A stretch of DNA of 64,000 bases from DASSUW01 sp963774155 (GTDB lineage Bacteria > Actinomycetota > Thermoleophilia > Solirubrobacterales > Solirubrobacteraceae), in the NCBI GenBank assembly GCA_963774155.1, contig CAVZDW010000004.1:496001-560000 (forward strand). Reading direction: 5' to 3'. Below, piece by piece: positions 8,587-16,787 of the stretch. A program made the translations under genes and the position numbers. The first letter of the stretch is position 1. Every line of letters begins with the position of its first letter. The notes beneath the pieces are model-generated. The model saw nothing but the letters and a program-made list of their open reading frames with translations, was not told the DNA's origin and ran no database searches.

Positions 8587-9584
8587 GCGCCGTCGCCACC
8601 GCGCCCGACGACGACGCCCCGCGCCCGGGCCCGGTCCGCGCCGCCGGCTACTTCCTGATCGACCGTCCGCTGATCATGCTGACGGTGATCCTCGCGCTGC
8701 TGCTGGTCGCGTGCGAGATCACGTCGCCCGGCTACCTCTCGACCGGGCGGATCGGCACGATCCTCCAGTTCACCGCGCCGCTCGCGTTCCTGGCCGCGGG
8801 TCAGACGCTGGTGATGCTCACCGCGGGCATCGACCTGTCGGTGGCGGCCACGGCCACGGCGGCCGCCTACATCATGGCCGGCCAGGCCTCGCGCGGGACC
8901 GGCACGGCGGTGGCCATCGCGATCGTCGTCGGCCTGGTGGTCGGCTTCATCAACGGCGTCGGCGTCGGCGTGTTCCGCGTGAACCCGCTGATCATGACGC
9001 TCGGCATGGCGAGCATCGTCAGCGGCTACCTGACCGTCTCGGCGCAGTCGTTCGTGACCGGCGTGCCGCTGGTGCCGGACTTCGTGCGCGAGCTCGCGGT
9101 CGGCAACCTGATCGGCGACGCGATCCCGAAGTCGCTGCTGCTGTGGGCGCCGGTCGCCGCGCTCATCCTGCTCGGGTTGCGCTACTCCGGGTACGGGCGA
9201 ATGCTCTACGCGGTGGGTGACAACCCGCTCGCCTGCCGGCTGGCGGGCGTGCGGATCTGGCAGGTCCTGCTCATCGTGTACGTGCTCTGCTCGGTGCTGG
9301 CGGCGATCGGCGGCGTGCTCTACGTCGGCGTCATCAACGCGGCCGACCTGCAGCTCGTCTCGCCGTACCTGCTGCCCTCGGTGGCCGCGGTGGTGATCGG
9401 CGGCACGTCGATCTTCGGCGGCATCGGCGGCTACTCGGGCACGATCCTCGGCGCGATCATCCTCGTGGTGCTCGACTCGCTGCTGACGCTGCTCGACGCC
9501 ACGCAGGCGTTCAAGCAGATCCTCTACGGCACGATCATCCTGCTGCTGGCGTGGTTGTACGCGACGTCCACGAAGCGCGTTTGA
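8583..9584 (+). CDS. sugar ABC transporter permease 2
   Basis: Second RbsC-like permease, 333 aa. Family motifs are 'LTAGIDLSVAATATAAAYI' and 'AAVVIGGTSIFGGIGGYSG'. It is a paralogue of the preceding gene rather than a duplicate, with clearly different helices. Start ATG overlaps the upstream TGA; its own TGA overlaps the TTG start of the MetE-like gene. Confidence 0.88.
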   Translation: MSAVATAPDDDAPRPGPVRAAGYFLIDRPLIMLTVILALLLVACEITSPGYLSTGRIGTILQFTAPLAFLAAGQTLVMLTAGIDLSVAATATAAAYIMAGQASRGTGTAVAIAIVVGLVVGFINGVGVGVFRVNPLIMTLGMASIVSGYLTVSAQSFVTGVPLVPDFVRELAVGNLIGDAIPKSLLLWAPVAALILLGLRYSGYGRMLYAVGDNPLACRLAGVRIWQVLLIVYVLCSVLAAIGGVLYVGVINAADLQLVSPYLLPSVAAVVIGGTSIFGGIGGYSGTILGAIILVVLDSLLTLLDATQAFKQILYGTIILLLAWLYATSTKRV

Positions 9585-10579
9585 TCACGACCACGGTCAT
9601 CGGCTCGTACCCGTTCCCCGGGTGGCTGGAGCTCGTCTCCGGCCGCACCGAGGAGATGGGGCCGGACGACCTCGAGGAGGCGGCGCGCGACGCCACCCTG
9701 GTCGCCGTGATGGACCAGGTGCGCGCCGGGCTCGACATCATCAGCGACGGCGAGCAGGGGCGGTTCGACTTCAACCTCTCCTTCTACGCCTACCTCGAAG
9801 GGCTGGAGCTCGAGTCGGCGCCGCGGCGCCTCTGGGGCCCGCCCGCGCACGACCAGCGCGGCAAGCACCGGCTGGTCGGCGAGCTGCGCGCCGTGCACGG
9901 CCTGGGCGCGGTCGAGGAGTTCCAGCGCCTGCGCTCGCTCGCGCCGGCCGGCCCCGCTTTGAAGGCGAGCGTTCCCGGCCCGTACACGCTCGCGGGCCGG
10001 ATCGAGCACCCCGACCGCTGGGCCGTGACCGACATGCTCGTGCCGATCGTCGCGCGCGAGCTGGAGGACCTGGTCGAGGCGGGCTGCGAGCGGATCACTC
10101 TGGATGAGCCCTCGATGTCCTGCTACGCCTGGCGGGAGGACACGGAGCGCATGGTCGACGTCTTCAACCGCACGGTCGCGGGCGTCAAGGGGCGTGCGTA
10201 TCTCAGCACGCACCTGTGCTTCGGCAACTTCAAGGGCCGCGCCGTCGGCAAGCGCCGCTACGCGCCGATGTTCCCGGCCTTCCTCGGCTTCGACGCCGAC
10301 GAGCTGCACCTCGAGATGGCCTCGCGCGAGTTCGCCGAGCTCGAGCTGATCGAGCAGGTCGTCGCGGCGGGCAAGGACGTCGGCGTCGGGGTGATCGACG
10401 TCAAGTCCTACTACGTCGAGTCGCCCGAGGACGTCGCGGAGCGCATCCGCGCGTGCCTGCAGTACGTCCCGGCCGAGCGGCTCAGCGTGTCGCCCGACTG
10501 CGGGCTCTCCCAGACCGCCCGCTGGGCGGCGCGGCGCAAGCTGCAGAACATGGTCGCGGGCGCGCGGCTAGTGCGGTAG
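9581..10579 (+). CDS. MetE-like (cobalamin-independent methionine synthase) protein
   Basis: 332-aa protein corresponding to the catalytic C-terminal barrel of MetE. Zinc ligands are visible in 'STHLCFGNF', 'ELHLEMASRE' and 'SPDCGLSQTARWAARRKL'. The N-terminal half of full MetE is absent, as in 'core MetE' proteins that use a methyl donor other than folate. TTG 9581 overlaps the permease stop (TTGA) and starts 'ITTTVIGSYPFP', the usual N-terminus; GTG 9551 is an unlikely alternative inside the permease. Its place at the end of a sugar operon suggests a methyl-transfer or demethylation step in the same pathway, but this is inference. Confidence 0.75.
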   Translation: MITTTVIGSYPFPGWLELVSGRTEEMGPDDLEEAARDATLVAVMDQVRAGLDIISDGEQGRFDFNLSFYAYLEGLELESAPRRLWGPPAHDQRGKHRLVGELRAVHGLGAVEEFQRLRSLAPAGPALKASVPGPYTLAGRIEHPDRWAVTDMLVPIVARELEDLVEAGCERITLDEPSMSCYAWREDTERMVDVFNRTVAGVKGRAYLSTHLCFGNFKGRAVGKRRYAPMFPAFLGFDADELHLEMASREFAELELIEQVVAAGKDVGVGVIDVKSYYVESPEDVAERIRACLQYVPAERLSVSPDCGLSQTARWAARRKLQNMVAGARLVR

Positions 10580-11173
10580 CTCGCGCACGACGGGCCACAG
10601 CACGGCCATCAGGTGGTCGGCCACCCGCTCGAGCGGGACCTCCGGGTGGGCGACGGCCCAGAACGCGATCGCCTCGGCCGCGCCGACGAACACGTGCGCG
10701 GTGGCGTCGAGCGTCTCCGCGTCGGGCTCGACGGTCCAGCCCGGGAGCTCGCGCAGGAGCTGCGCGATGAGGCCGGCCTGCTCGTCCCGGATGGCCGCCG
10801 CGGCCTCGCCGAAGCGGCCGCCCTCGCCGAAGAGGACGACCCAGGTGGCGCGCTGCTCGTCGGCGAAGGCGAGGAACGCCTCGATGCCGGCCCGGAGGGC
10901 GCGGTCGGGCTCGTCGGCCTTGCGCACGGCGGCGGCGATCTCCTCGAACAGGCGCCCGCGCGCCCGCTCCACGCAGGCCAGCAGCAGGCCCTCCTTGGAG
11001 CCGAAGTACTCGTAGAGCATCGGCTTGGAGATCCCCGACGCCGCGGCGATCTCGTCCATCGAGACGCCGTGGTAGCCGCGCTCGGAGAACAGCCGCTCGG
11101 CCGCGGCGACCATCTGCGCTTCGCGCACGGCCCGCGGAGTGCGGCCACGGGGGTAGTGAGCGGTGTCACTCAT
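10568..11173 (-). CDS. TetR/AcrR family transcriptional regulator
   Basis: 201-aa repressor with an N-terminal HTH (about residues 18-64): 'AAERLFSERGYHGVSMDEIA' then 'ASGISKPMLYEYFGSKEGLL'. The helical ligand domain is of general TetR type. Its 3' end overlaps the MetE-like gene by 12 nt convergently. It is divergent from the membrane-protein gene at 11295, and a palindrome lies in its own promoter spacer, so autoregulation and control of that neighbour are likely. Ligand unknown. Confidence 0.85.
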   Translation of the reverse strand: MSDTAHYPRGRTPRAVREAQMVAAAERLFSERGYHGVSMDEIAAASGISKPMLYEYFGSKEGLLLACVERARGRLFEEIAAAVRKADEPDRALRAGIEAFLAFADEQRATWVVLFGEGGRFGEAAAAIRDEQAGLIAQLLRELPGWTVEPDAETLDATAHVFVGAAEAIAFWAVAHPEVPLERVADHLMAVLWPVVRELPH

Positions 11174-11186
11174 CGGCGTTTCGCCG

Positions 11187-11216
11187 AGTCTACCCTGGGT
11201 ACCCTACTCACAGTAA
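11187..11216 (-). promoter_or_regulatory. tetR promoter with palindromic operator
   Basis: On the minus strand TTACTG (11216-11211), 18-bp spacer and TAGACT (11192-11187) resemble a primary-sigma promoter for the TetR gene. The spacer contains the perfect palindrome GGGTACCC (11197-11204) and the overlapping repeat TACCC-T-GGGTA (11191-11201), a plausible TetR-dimer site. Direct repeats CAGTAACC at 11211-11218 and 11225-11232 flank it. Confidence 0.5.
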
Positions 11217-11236
11217 CCTACCGCCAGTAACCAACT

Positions 11237-11290
11237 AAGGGGGTCTGACCCCCTTACCACCCGCGAGCCGAGGGGGTCAGACCCCCTTAC
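11237..11290. repeat. paired GGGGGTCWGACCCCC palindromic repeats
   Basis: Two near-identical palindromes, GGGGGTCTGACCCCC (11239-11253) and GGGGGTCAGACCCCC (11272-11286), each followed by TTAC, lie in the leader just before the ATG at 11295. They form strong hairpins and look like REP-type elements. The second ends 5 nt before the next start codon, so it may also affect translation. They are not followed by T-tracts, so a terminator role is unlikely. Confidence 0.6.
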
Positions 11291-11294
11291 TGCC

Positions 11295-13040
11295 ATGACT
11301 GCTGATCTCATCCCGCTTTTCGCCGCCGGCGAGCCCGCCGGTGGCGCCCCCATCCAGGACCTGGTGCCGGCCGCCATCGTGGCCGGCCTCCTCACGGGCG
11401 CCGCGCTGCTGCTCGGCTCCGGCCACCGGTCCGGGCGCGTGACGCTGCTCTCGCGCCTCGCCGGCCAGGCCTCGCGAGTGATGCCGGTCCCCGGCTGGTC
11501 GGCGCTGCCGGTGCTGGTCACGCTCGCCTCGCTCGGCGTCGCGGCCTTCGGCTTCTTCTGGGACGTCGCGACCCACATCGACGACGGGCGCGACGCCGGC
11601 CCGTTCGCGAACGTCGCCCACTACCCGATCCTGCTCGGCCTCGGCGGCGTGACGCTGGCCGGCTTCCTCGCGTGCGTCCTCGGCGCCGACGACCGCGACC
11701 GCGCGGCGCTCACGCTCGCTCCCGGCTGGCGCGTGCCGCTCGGCGGGGCACTGCTCCTGCTCTGCGGCGCGGTGGCCATGCTCGGCTTCCCGCTCGACGA
11801 CGTCTGGCACCGGATCTTCGGCCAGGACGTGACGCTCTGGGGCCCGACCCACGTGCTCATGATCGGCGGCGCGTCGCTCGCGCCGATCGCCGCGTGGCTG
11901 CTGCTGGTGGAGGGCCGCCGGGCGTCCGGCCGCCCGCACGCGGCGCGGATGACGCTGCTCGCCTGGGAGGTCCAGCTCGCGGGCGCGACGCTGATCGGCC
12001 TCTCGACGCTCCAGCTCGAGTTCGGCTTCGGCGTGCCGCAGTTCCAGCTCGTCTTCCACCCGGTGCTGATCGCCCTTGCGGCGAGCATCGCGCTCGTCGC
12101 CGCGCGGCTGCGCCTCGGCCGTGGCGGCGCGCTGGCCGCCACCGGCGCCTACCTGCTGATCATGACGCCGATCGTGCTCACCGTCGGCCCGGGCTTCGGG
12201 CACACGTTCCTGCACTTCCCGCTCTACCTCGTGGAGGCCCTGCTGGTCGAGCTCGCCGCTCTCGTGCTCGCCCGGCGCGGCGCGATCGCCGTCGGCGCCG
12301 CCTCCGGCGTCCTGATCGGCACGGTCGGCGTGGCCGCCGAGTGGGCCTACTCGCAGGTCGCCTTCCCGCTCCCGTGGACCGCGACGCTGCTGCCGGAAGC
12401 GCCGGTGCTGGCGCTCGTCGCGGCGGTCGCCGGTGGCCTCCTCGGCGCCCATCTCGGCAACGGCCTGCAGGGCGAGCGCGCGCTGCCGCGCCTCATGCCC
12501 GCCGCCGCGCTGGTCGCGATCGGCGTCTGCATCGCCATCCCCCTGAGCACGAGCGACGGCGGCGAGATCCGTGCCTCGGTGACGCTGACCCCGGGGGACG
12601 AGACCACGGCGACCGTGCGGATCGACCCGCCGCCGGAGGACGTCAAGTGGCTGCACGCGATGGCATGGCAGGGCGGCGGCAGCCGGCTGATCGAGATGGA
12701 CGAGGTCGGCAACGGCGTCTATCGCACCACGGAGCCGCTGCCGGTCCGCGGCGACTGGAAGGCGATGGTCCGCCTGCACACCGGCCGCGCGATCCTCGCC
12801 ATGCCGGTCTACCTGCCCGACGATCCCGGGATCCCGGCCAGGGAGGTCCCGGCCGAACCGCGCTTCGAGCGGGCCTTCCAGCTCGACAGCGAGGTGCTCC
12901 GGCGCGAGGAGCGCGGCGGCGCCGCGTGGCTGACCGGCGCGGCCTACGGCATCCTCGCCGTCGTCGCGCTCGCGTGGCTCGCGGCGATCGTCGCCGCGGT
13001 GACACGCTTCGAGCGCCTGCACGCCGTCGCGCGCGGTTGA
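11295..13040 (+). CDS. polytopic membrane protein with FixH/YtkA-like C-terminal domain
   Basis: 581-aa membrane protein of unknown function. The first ~420 residues hold about 11 hydrophobic helices, with a conserved-looking 'WGPTHVLMIGG' and other in-membrane His residues ('GHTFLHFPLY', 'LVFHPVLI'). Residues ~430-520 form an extracytoplasmic beta-rich region ('NGVYRTTEPLPVRGDWKAMV') resembling FixH/YtkA-type domains, followed by a final helix. The His pattern and FixH-like part suggest metal or redox handling at the membrane, but this is tentative. It is divergent from the TetR gene and sits between two sugar operons with which it shares no obvious function. Confidence 0.6.
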   Translation: MTADLIPLFAAGEPAGGAPIQDLVPAAIVAGLLTGAALLLGSGHRSGRVTLLSRLAGQASRVMPVPGWSALPVLVTLASLGVAAFGFFWDVATHIDDGRDAGPFANVAHYPILLGLGGVTLAGFLACVLGADDRDRAALTLAPGWRVPLGGALLLLCGAVAMLGFPLDDVWHRIFGQDVTLWGPTHVLMIGGASLAPIAAWLLLVEGRRASGRPHAARMTLLAWEVQLAGATLIGLSTLQLEFGFGVPQFQLVFHPVLIALAASIALVAARLRLGRGGALAATGAYLLIMTPIVLTVGPGFGHTFLHFPLYLVEALLVELAALVLARRGAIAVGAASGVLIGTVGVAAEWAYSQVAFPLPWTATLLPEAPVLALVAAVAGGLLGAHLGNGLQGERALPRLMPAAALVAIGVCIAIPLSTSDGGEIRASVTLTPGDETTATVRIDPPPEDVKWLHAMAWQGGGSRLIEMDEVGNGVYRTTEPLPVRGDWKAMVRLHTGRAILAMPVYLPDDPGIPAREVPAEPRFERAFQLDSEVLRREERGGAAWLTGAAYGILAVVALAWLAAIVAAVTRFERLHAVARG

Positions 13041-13088
13041 CACCCTGTCGGCGGCGAAATAGGCTCGCCGCGCGGCTGTATAGACAAC
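13037..13088 (+). promoter_or_regulatory. promoter and GntR-type operator of sugar operon 2
   Basis: TTGACA (13037-13042), 17-bp spacer, TAGGCT (13060-13065), then the 13-mer CTGTATAGACAAC (13076-13088) at about +4. The 13-mer matches those at 3029-3041 and 20170-20158 in sequence and in orientation relative to transcription. GGGAGG (13091-13096) follows as ribosome-binding site for the GTG at 13106. Confidence 0.72.
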
Positions 13089-13105
13089 CAGGGAGGACCG
13101 GCGGC

Positions 13106-14248
13106 GTGAGGGACATCAGGGACATCAAGGCCGCCGTCGTGGGCACGGGATTCATCGGCGTCGTGCACGTCGAAGCACTGCGACGGCTCGGCGTGGAGGT
13201 GACGGGCATCGTCGGCTCGACGGCCGAGCGCGCGGCCGAGAAGGCGCGCACCGCCGCGCTGCCCGCGCCCTATCCGAGCTTCGAGGCGATGCTCGACGAT
13301 CCCGCGGTCGACGTCGTCCACCTCACCACGCCGAACCACCTCCACTATCCGCAGGTGCAGGCCGTGCTCGCCGCCGGCAAGCACGTGGTGTGCGAGAAGC
13401 CCCTGGCCATGAACTCGGACGAGACCGGGGAGCTCCTGAGGCTCGCCGAGGACAGCGGCCTCGTGCACGCGGTCAACTTCAACATCCGCTTCTACGCCCA
13501 GAACCGCGCGGCGCGGGCGCGCGTGCAGGCCGGCGACGTGGGCGACGTGCGGCTCATCTCCGGCGGCTACCTGCAGGACTGGCTGCTCTTCGACACCGAC
13601 TGGAACTGGCGCCTCGACCCGGCGGCCGGCGGGTCGCTGCGTGCCGTGGGTGACATCGGCTCGCACTGGCTCGACCTCGTCACCTTCATCACCGGCCGCC
13701 ACGTGGAGGCGGTGATGGCCGACCTGACGACCTTCATCCCGGTGCGCAAGCAGCCGACCGGGCCGGTCGAGACGTTCGCGCACGGCGGCGGCGGCGAGAC
13801 CGTCGACACGCCGATGGAGACGGAGGACGCCGCGGGGATCCTGCTGCGGCTGACCGGCGGCGCGCGCGCCCTGGTCACGGTCAGCCAGGTCTCGGCCGGC
13901 CGCAAGAACCGGCTGAGCTGGGAGATCGACGGCTCGCGCTCGGCGCTCGCGTGGCACTCCGAGGCTCCCGAGGAGCTGTGGATCGGCCACCGCGACCGGC
14001 CCAACGAGCTGCTGCTGAGCGAGGGCGGCGACTACCCACCGGGGCACGCCGAAGGCTTCCCGGACACGTTCAAGCACCTCTACCGCGCCGTGTACTCCGC
14101 CGTCGCCGCCGGCGAGCCGCCCGCCGAGCCGGACTACCCGACGTTCGCCGACGGCCACGAGGAGGCGCTGATCGCCGACGCCATCGCGCAATCGCACGCC
14201 GAGCAGCGGTGGGTGACCGTCAATCCCGTTCCCTCGGAGGTGCGATGA
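13106..14248 (+). CDS. Gfo/Idh/MocA family oxidoreductase
   Basis: Second sugar dehydrogenase of this family, 380 aa. Rossmann motif 'AAVVGTGFIGVVHVEALRR', canonical 'CEKPLAMN', and active-site region 'VGDIGSHWLDLVTFITGR'. GTG 13106 is preceded by GGGAGG at good spacing. It heads an operon of five overlapping genes. Similarity to myo-inositol-type dehydrogenases is at fold level only. It is only distantly similar to the gene at 3049, so the two probably act on different intermediates. Confidence 0.84.
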   Translation: MRDIRDIKAAVVGTGFIGVVHVEALRRLGVEVTGIVGSTAERAAEKARTAALPAPYPSFEAMLDDPAVDVVHLTTPNHLHYPQVQAVLAAGKHVVCEKPLAMNSDETGELLRLAEDSGLVHAVNFNIRFYAQNRAARARVQAGDVGDVRLISGGYLQDWLLFDTDWNWRLDPAAGGSLRAVGDIGSHWLDLVTFITGRHVEAVMADLTTFIPVRKQPTGPVETFAHGGGGETVDTPMETEDAAGILLRLTGGARALVTVSQVSAGRKNRLSWEIDGSRSALAWHSEAPEELWIGHRDRPNELLLSEGGDYPPGHAEGFPDTFKHLYRAVYSAVAAGEPPAEPDYPTFADGHEEALIADAIAQSHAEQRWVTVNPVPSEVR

Positions 14249-15162
14249 AGCTGGGCCTGCTGACGGCGGCCTTCCCGACCCTGACGCTCGACGAGATCGC
14301 GGACTGGGCGGCGGCCAACGGCTTCGAGACGCTGGAGGTCGCGTGCTGGCCGGCCGGCGAGGGCGCCGCGCGCCGCTACGCCGGCGTCTGCCACATCGAC
14401 GTCGACACGCTGGACGCCGACGGCGCCCGCGAGATCGTGGCCGGGCTCGAGCGCCGCGGCCTGAGCATCTCCGCGCTCGCCTACTACCCGAACCCGCTGT
14501 CGCCCGACGCGGAGGCGCGCGCCGCTGCCCACGAGCACCTGCGCAAGGTGATCGCCGCCGCGCCGCTGCTGGGCGTCGACATCGTCGGCACGTTCGTCGG
14601 CCGCGACCGCACCAAGAACCTGCCGGACTCGCTGGCCGACTTCCGCGAGGCCTGGCCGCCGCTCGTCGCCCACGCCGCCGAGCACGGGGTGCGGATCGCC
14701 ATCGAGAACTGCCCGATGATCTTCTCCTACGACGAGTGGCCGGGCGGCGACAACCTCGCCTTCTCGCCGGCCATCTGGCGCGAGCTGTTCACGGCGATCC
14801 CCGACGAGCACTTCGGGCTCAACTTCGATCCCTCCCACCTGATCTGGCAGATGATCGACGTCGAGCGCGCGGTGCACGAGTTCGGCGAGCGCATCTTCCA
14901 CGTGCACGGCAAGGACCTCGAGGTGCGGCCGGACGGCCTCTACGAGCACGGCGTGATGAGCGCCGGCATCGGCTGGCAGGTCCCGCGCCTGTGCGGGCTC
15001 GGCCAGGTCGACTGGGGTCGCTTCGTCGGCGCGCTCTACGCGGTCGGCTACGACAACGTGGTCTCGATCGAGCACGAGGACCGGCGCTTCGAGGGCTCGG
15101 TGGAGCTCGTCCAGCGCGGCTTCCTGATCGCCCGCAACACCCTGCGGCCGCTGCTGGCGTGA
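14245..15162 (+). CDS. sugar phosphate isomerase/epimerase (xylose isomerase-like TIM barrel)
   Basis: 305-aa AP endonuclease-2/xylose isomerase-like TIM barrel. Metal ligands and active-site segments are visible in 'IAIENCPMIF', 'GLNFDPSHLIWQ', 'IFHVHGKDLE' and 'VSIEHEDRRFEG', the normal pattern for sugar/inosose epimerases of the IolE/IolI/hyi type. ATG overlaps the upstream TGA; the stop overlaps the GTG of the next gene. It likely isomerises the keto-sugar made by the upstream oxidoreductase. Confidence 0.84.
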   Translation: MKLGLLTAAFPTLTLDEIADWAAANGFETLEVACWPAGEGAARRYAGVCHIDVDTLDADGAREIVAGLERRGLSISALAYYPNPLSPDAEARAAAHEHLRKVIAAAPLLGVDIVGTFVGRDRTKNLPDSLADFREAWPPLVAHAAEHGVRIAIENCPMIFSYDEWPGGDNLAFSPAIWRELFTAIPDEHFGLNFDPSHLIWQMIDVERAVHEFGERIFHVHGKDLEVRPDGLYEHGVMSAGIGWQVPRLCGLGQVDWGRFVGALYAVGYDNVVSIEHEDRRFEGSVELVQRGFLIARNTLRPLLA

Positions 15163-16154
15163 TCGGCCTCGCCAAGCTGGCTTCCGGCGAAGGCCACGTC
15201 GACCTCGCCGAGCGGCCCTCGCGTGCGGCCGGGCCGGGCGAGGTCGCGCTCGACGTCCACGCCGCCGGCATCTGCGGGACCGATCTGCACATCTGGCTCG
15301 GCGAGTACGACAGCGTGCCGCCCGTGACGATGGGGCACGAGGTGTGCGGGACGGTGTCGGCGCTCGGGGAGGGGGTCGATCCGGCGTGGGCCGGTGCCCG
15401 CGTCGCGGTGGAGACGTTCTTCTCGACCTGCGGCGTCTGCCCGTACTGCCGGGCGGGGAAGCTGAGCGTCTGCGCGCAGCGGCGATCGATCGGGACGCAC
15501 GTGGACGGCGGCTTCGCCCCGCGGCTCGTGCTGCCCGCGCGGAACCTCCACCGCGTGCCGGATGCGCTCCCGGACGAGGCCGCCGCGCTGTCGGAGCCGC
15601 TGGCCTGCGTGTGCAACTCGCTGCTCGACCCGAGTGCGGTCTCGCCGGGTGACGACGTGCTCGTGGTCGGCCCGGGCGCGATCGGGCTGATCGCCGCCCA
15701 GGTGGCGCGCGCCGGCGGCGGCCGCGTGATCGTACGGGGCGCCGAGCGCGACGGCCCGCGGCTCGCGCTGGCCGGCGAGCTCGGGTTCGAGACGTCGGTG
15801 GCCGGCCGCGACGCGCTGCCTTCGGCCGACGTCGTCGTCGAGTGCTCGGGAGCCGGGCCCGGGATCGGCGACGCGCTGCGTGCCGCCCGGCGGCGCGGGC
15901 GGATCGTGCAGATGGGCCTGCGCGGCGCCGACGTGACGATCCCCTATGACCTCATCTGCTTCCACGAGCTGACGGTGACTGCGGGCTTCGCCTCCAACCC
16001 CGCGTCGTGGCGCCGCGCGATGGCGCTGCTGGCCGCCGGCGCCGTGGCGCTGGAGCCGCTGGTCACCGAGGTCGTGCCGCTGCGGGACTGGCGGCGGGCG
16101 TTCGACGCCTCGCGGGCCGGCGAGGGCGTGAAGTTCGTGCTCGATCCGCGATGA
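15159..16154 (+). CDS. zinc-dependent medium-chain dehydrogenase
   Basis: 331-aa sorbitol/threonine-dehydrogenase-like MDR enzyme. Catalytic zinc site: 'ICGTDLH', 'GHEVCG' and the later 'SEPLACV'. Structural zinc cysteines are in 'CGVCPYCRAGKLSVC'. The NAD-binding motif is 'VVGPGAIGLIAAQ'. GTG start overlaps the preceding TGA. It probably oxidises a polyol or sugar alcohol in the same pathway. Confidence 0.86.
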   Translation: MIGLAKLASGEGHVDLAERPSRAAGPGEVALDVHAAGICGTDLHIWLGEYDSVPPVTMGHEVCGTVSALGEGVDPAWAGARVAVETFFSTCGVCPYCRAGKLSVCAQRRSIGTHVDGGFAPRLVLPARNLHRVPDALPDEAAALSEPLACVCNSLLDPSAVSPGDDVLVVGPGAIGLIAAQVARAGGGRVIVRGAERDGPRLALAGELGFETSVAGRDALPSADVVVECSGAGPGIGDALRAARRRGRIVQMGLRGADVTIPYDLICFHELTVTAGFASNPASWRRAMALLAAGAVALEPLVTEVVPLRDWRRAFDASRAGEGVKFVLDPR

Positions 16155-16787
16155 CGGCGGTCATCTTCGACTGCGACGGCACGCTGGTGGACTCCGAGCC
16201 GCTGGCCCGCCGCGCCTGGGCGCAGACGCTGGCGCCGTACGGCCACGCGGTGACCGATGCCGACGCCGAGGCCACCGTCGGACTTCCCTTCCCGCGGACC
16301 CACGCGTACTTCGCCGACCTGGTCGACCTGCCGGACGTCGCGCGCACGTGGACCGAGTACTCGGGCGCGCTGTTCGCGCTCATAGACAGCGAGCTGGTGG
16401 TCTTCGAGGACGCCGTGGACGCGGCTCGCGAGCTGCGCCGGCGGGGAGTGCCGGTCGGTGTGGCGTCCTCGAGCCCTCGCGAGCGGCTCCATCGCACGCT
16501 GAGCCGCGCCGGCCTGGTCGACGCCTTCGACGTCACCGTGGCGGGCGACGAGGTCGCCAACGGCAAGCCGGCGCCGGACATGTTCCTGCTCGCCGCCGAG
16601 CGGCTCGGCGTGGCGCCGGAGGCCTGCGTGGCGATCGAGGACAGCCCGCCCGGGGTGGCGTCCGCCGTCGCCGCGGGCATGACGACGATCGGCATCGTGC
16701 CGCGTGCCGGGAACCGAGGCTTCGCTCGCGGCGGCCGACGTCGTGGTTGACTCCCTGAGCGCCGACTCGATCCTGTCCCACGCATGA
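16151..16787 (+). CDS. HAD family hydrolase, beta-phosphoglucomutase type (frameshift near 3' end)
   Basis: HAD phosphatase or phosphomutase. Motif I 'FDCDGTLVDSEP' contains the nucleophile Asp; motif II is 'VASSSPRERL', the Lys is in 'NGKPAPDMF', and motif III is 'IEDSPPGVASA'. As written the frame ends at 16750 with an odd Gly/Arg tail. A one-base deletion near 16703-16712, if repaired, continues as 'VPGTEASLAAADVVVDSL' to a TGA at 16785-16787, which gives the normal family C-terminus and an ATGA overlap with the next gene. The coordinates here describe that repaired gene. Confidence 0.72.

Noticed and set aside
11237..11290. The GGGGGTCWGACCCCC hairpins as rho-independent terminators
   Set aside because: No T-tract follows, and they sit immediately before a start codon in the leader of the downstream gene.
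11277..13043. A 588-codon minus-strand frame opposite the membrane protein
   Set aside because: Arg/Glu/His-rich shadow; the plus strand shows clear helices and a normal start.
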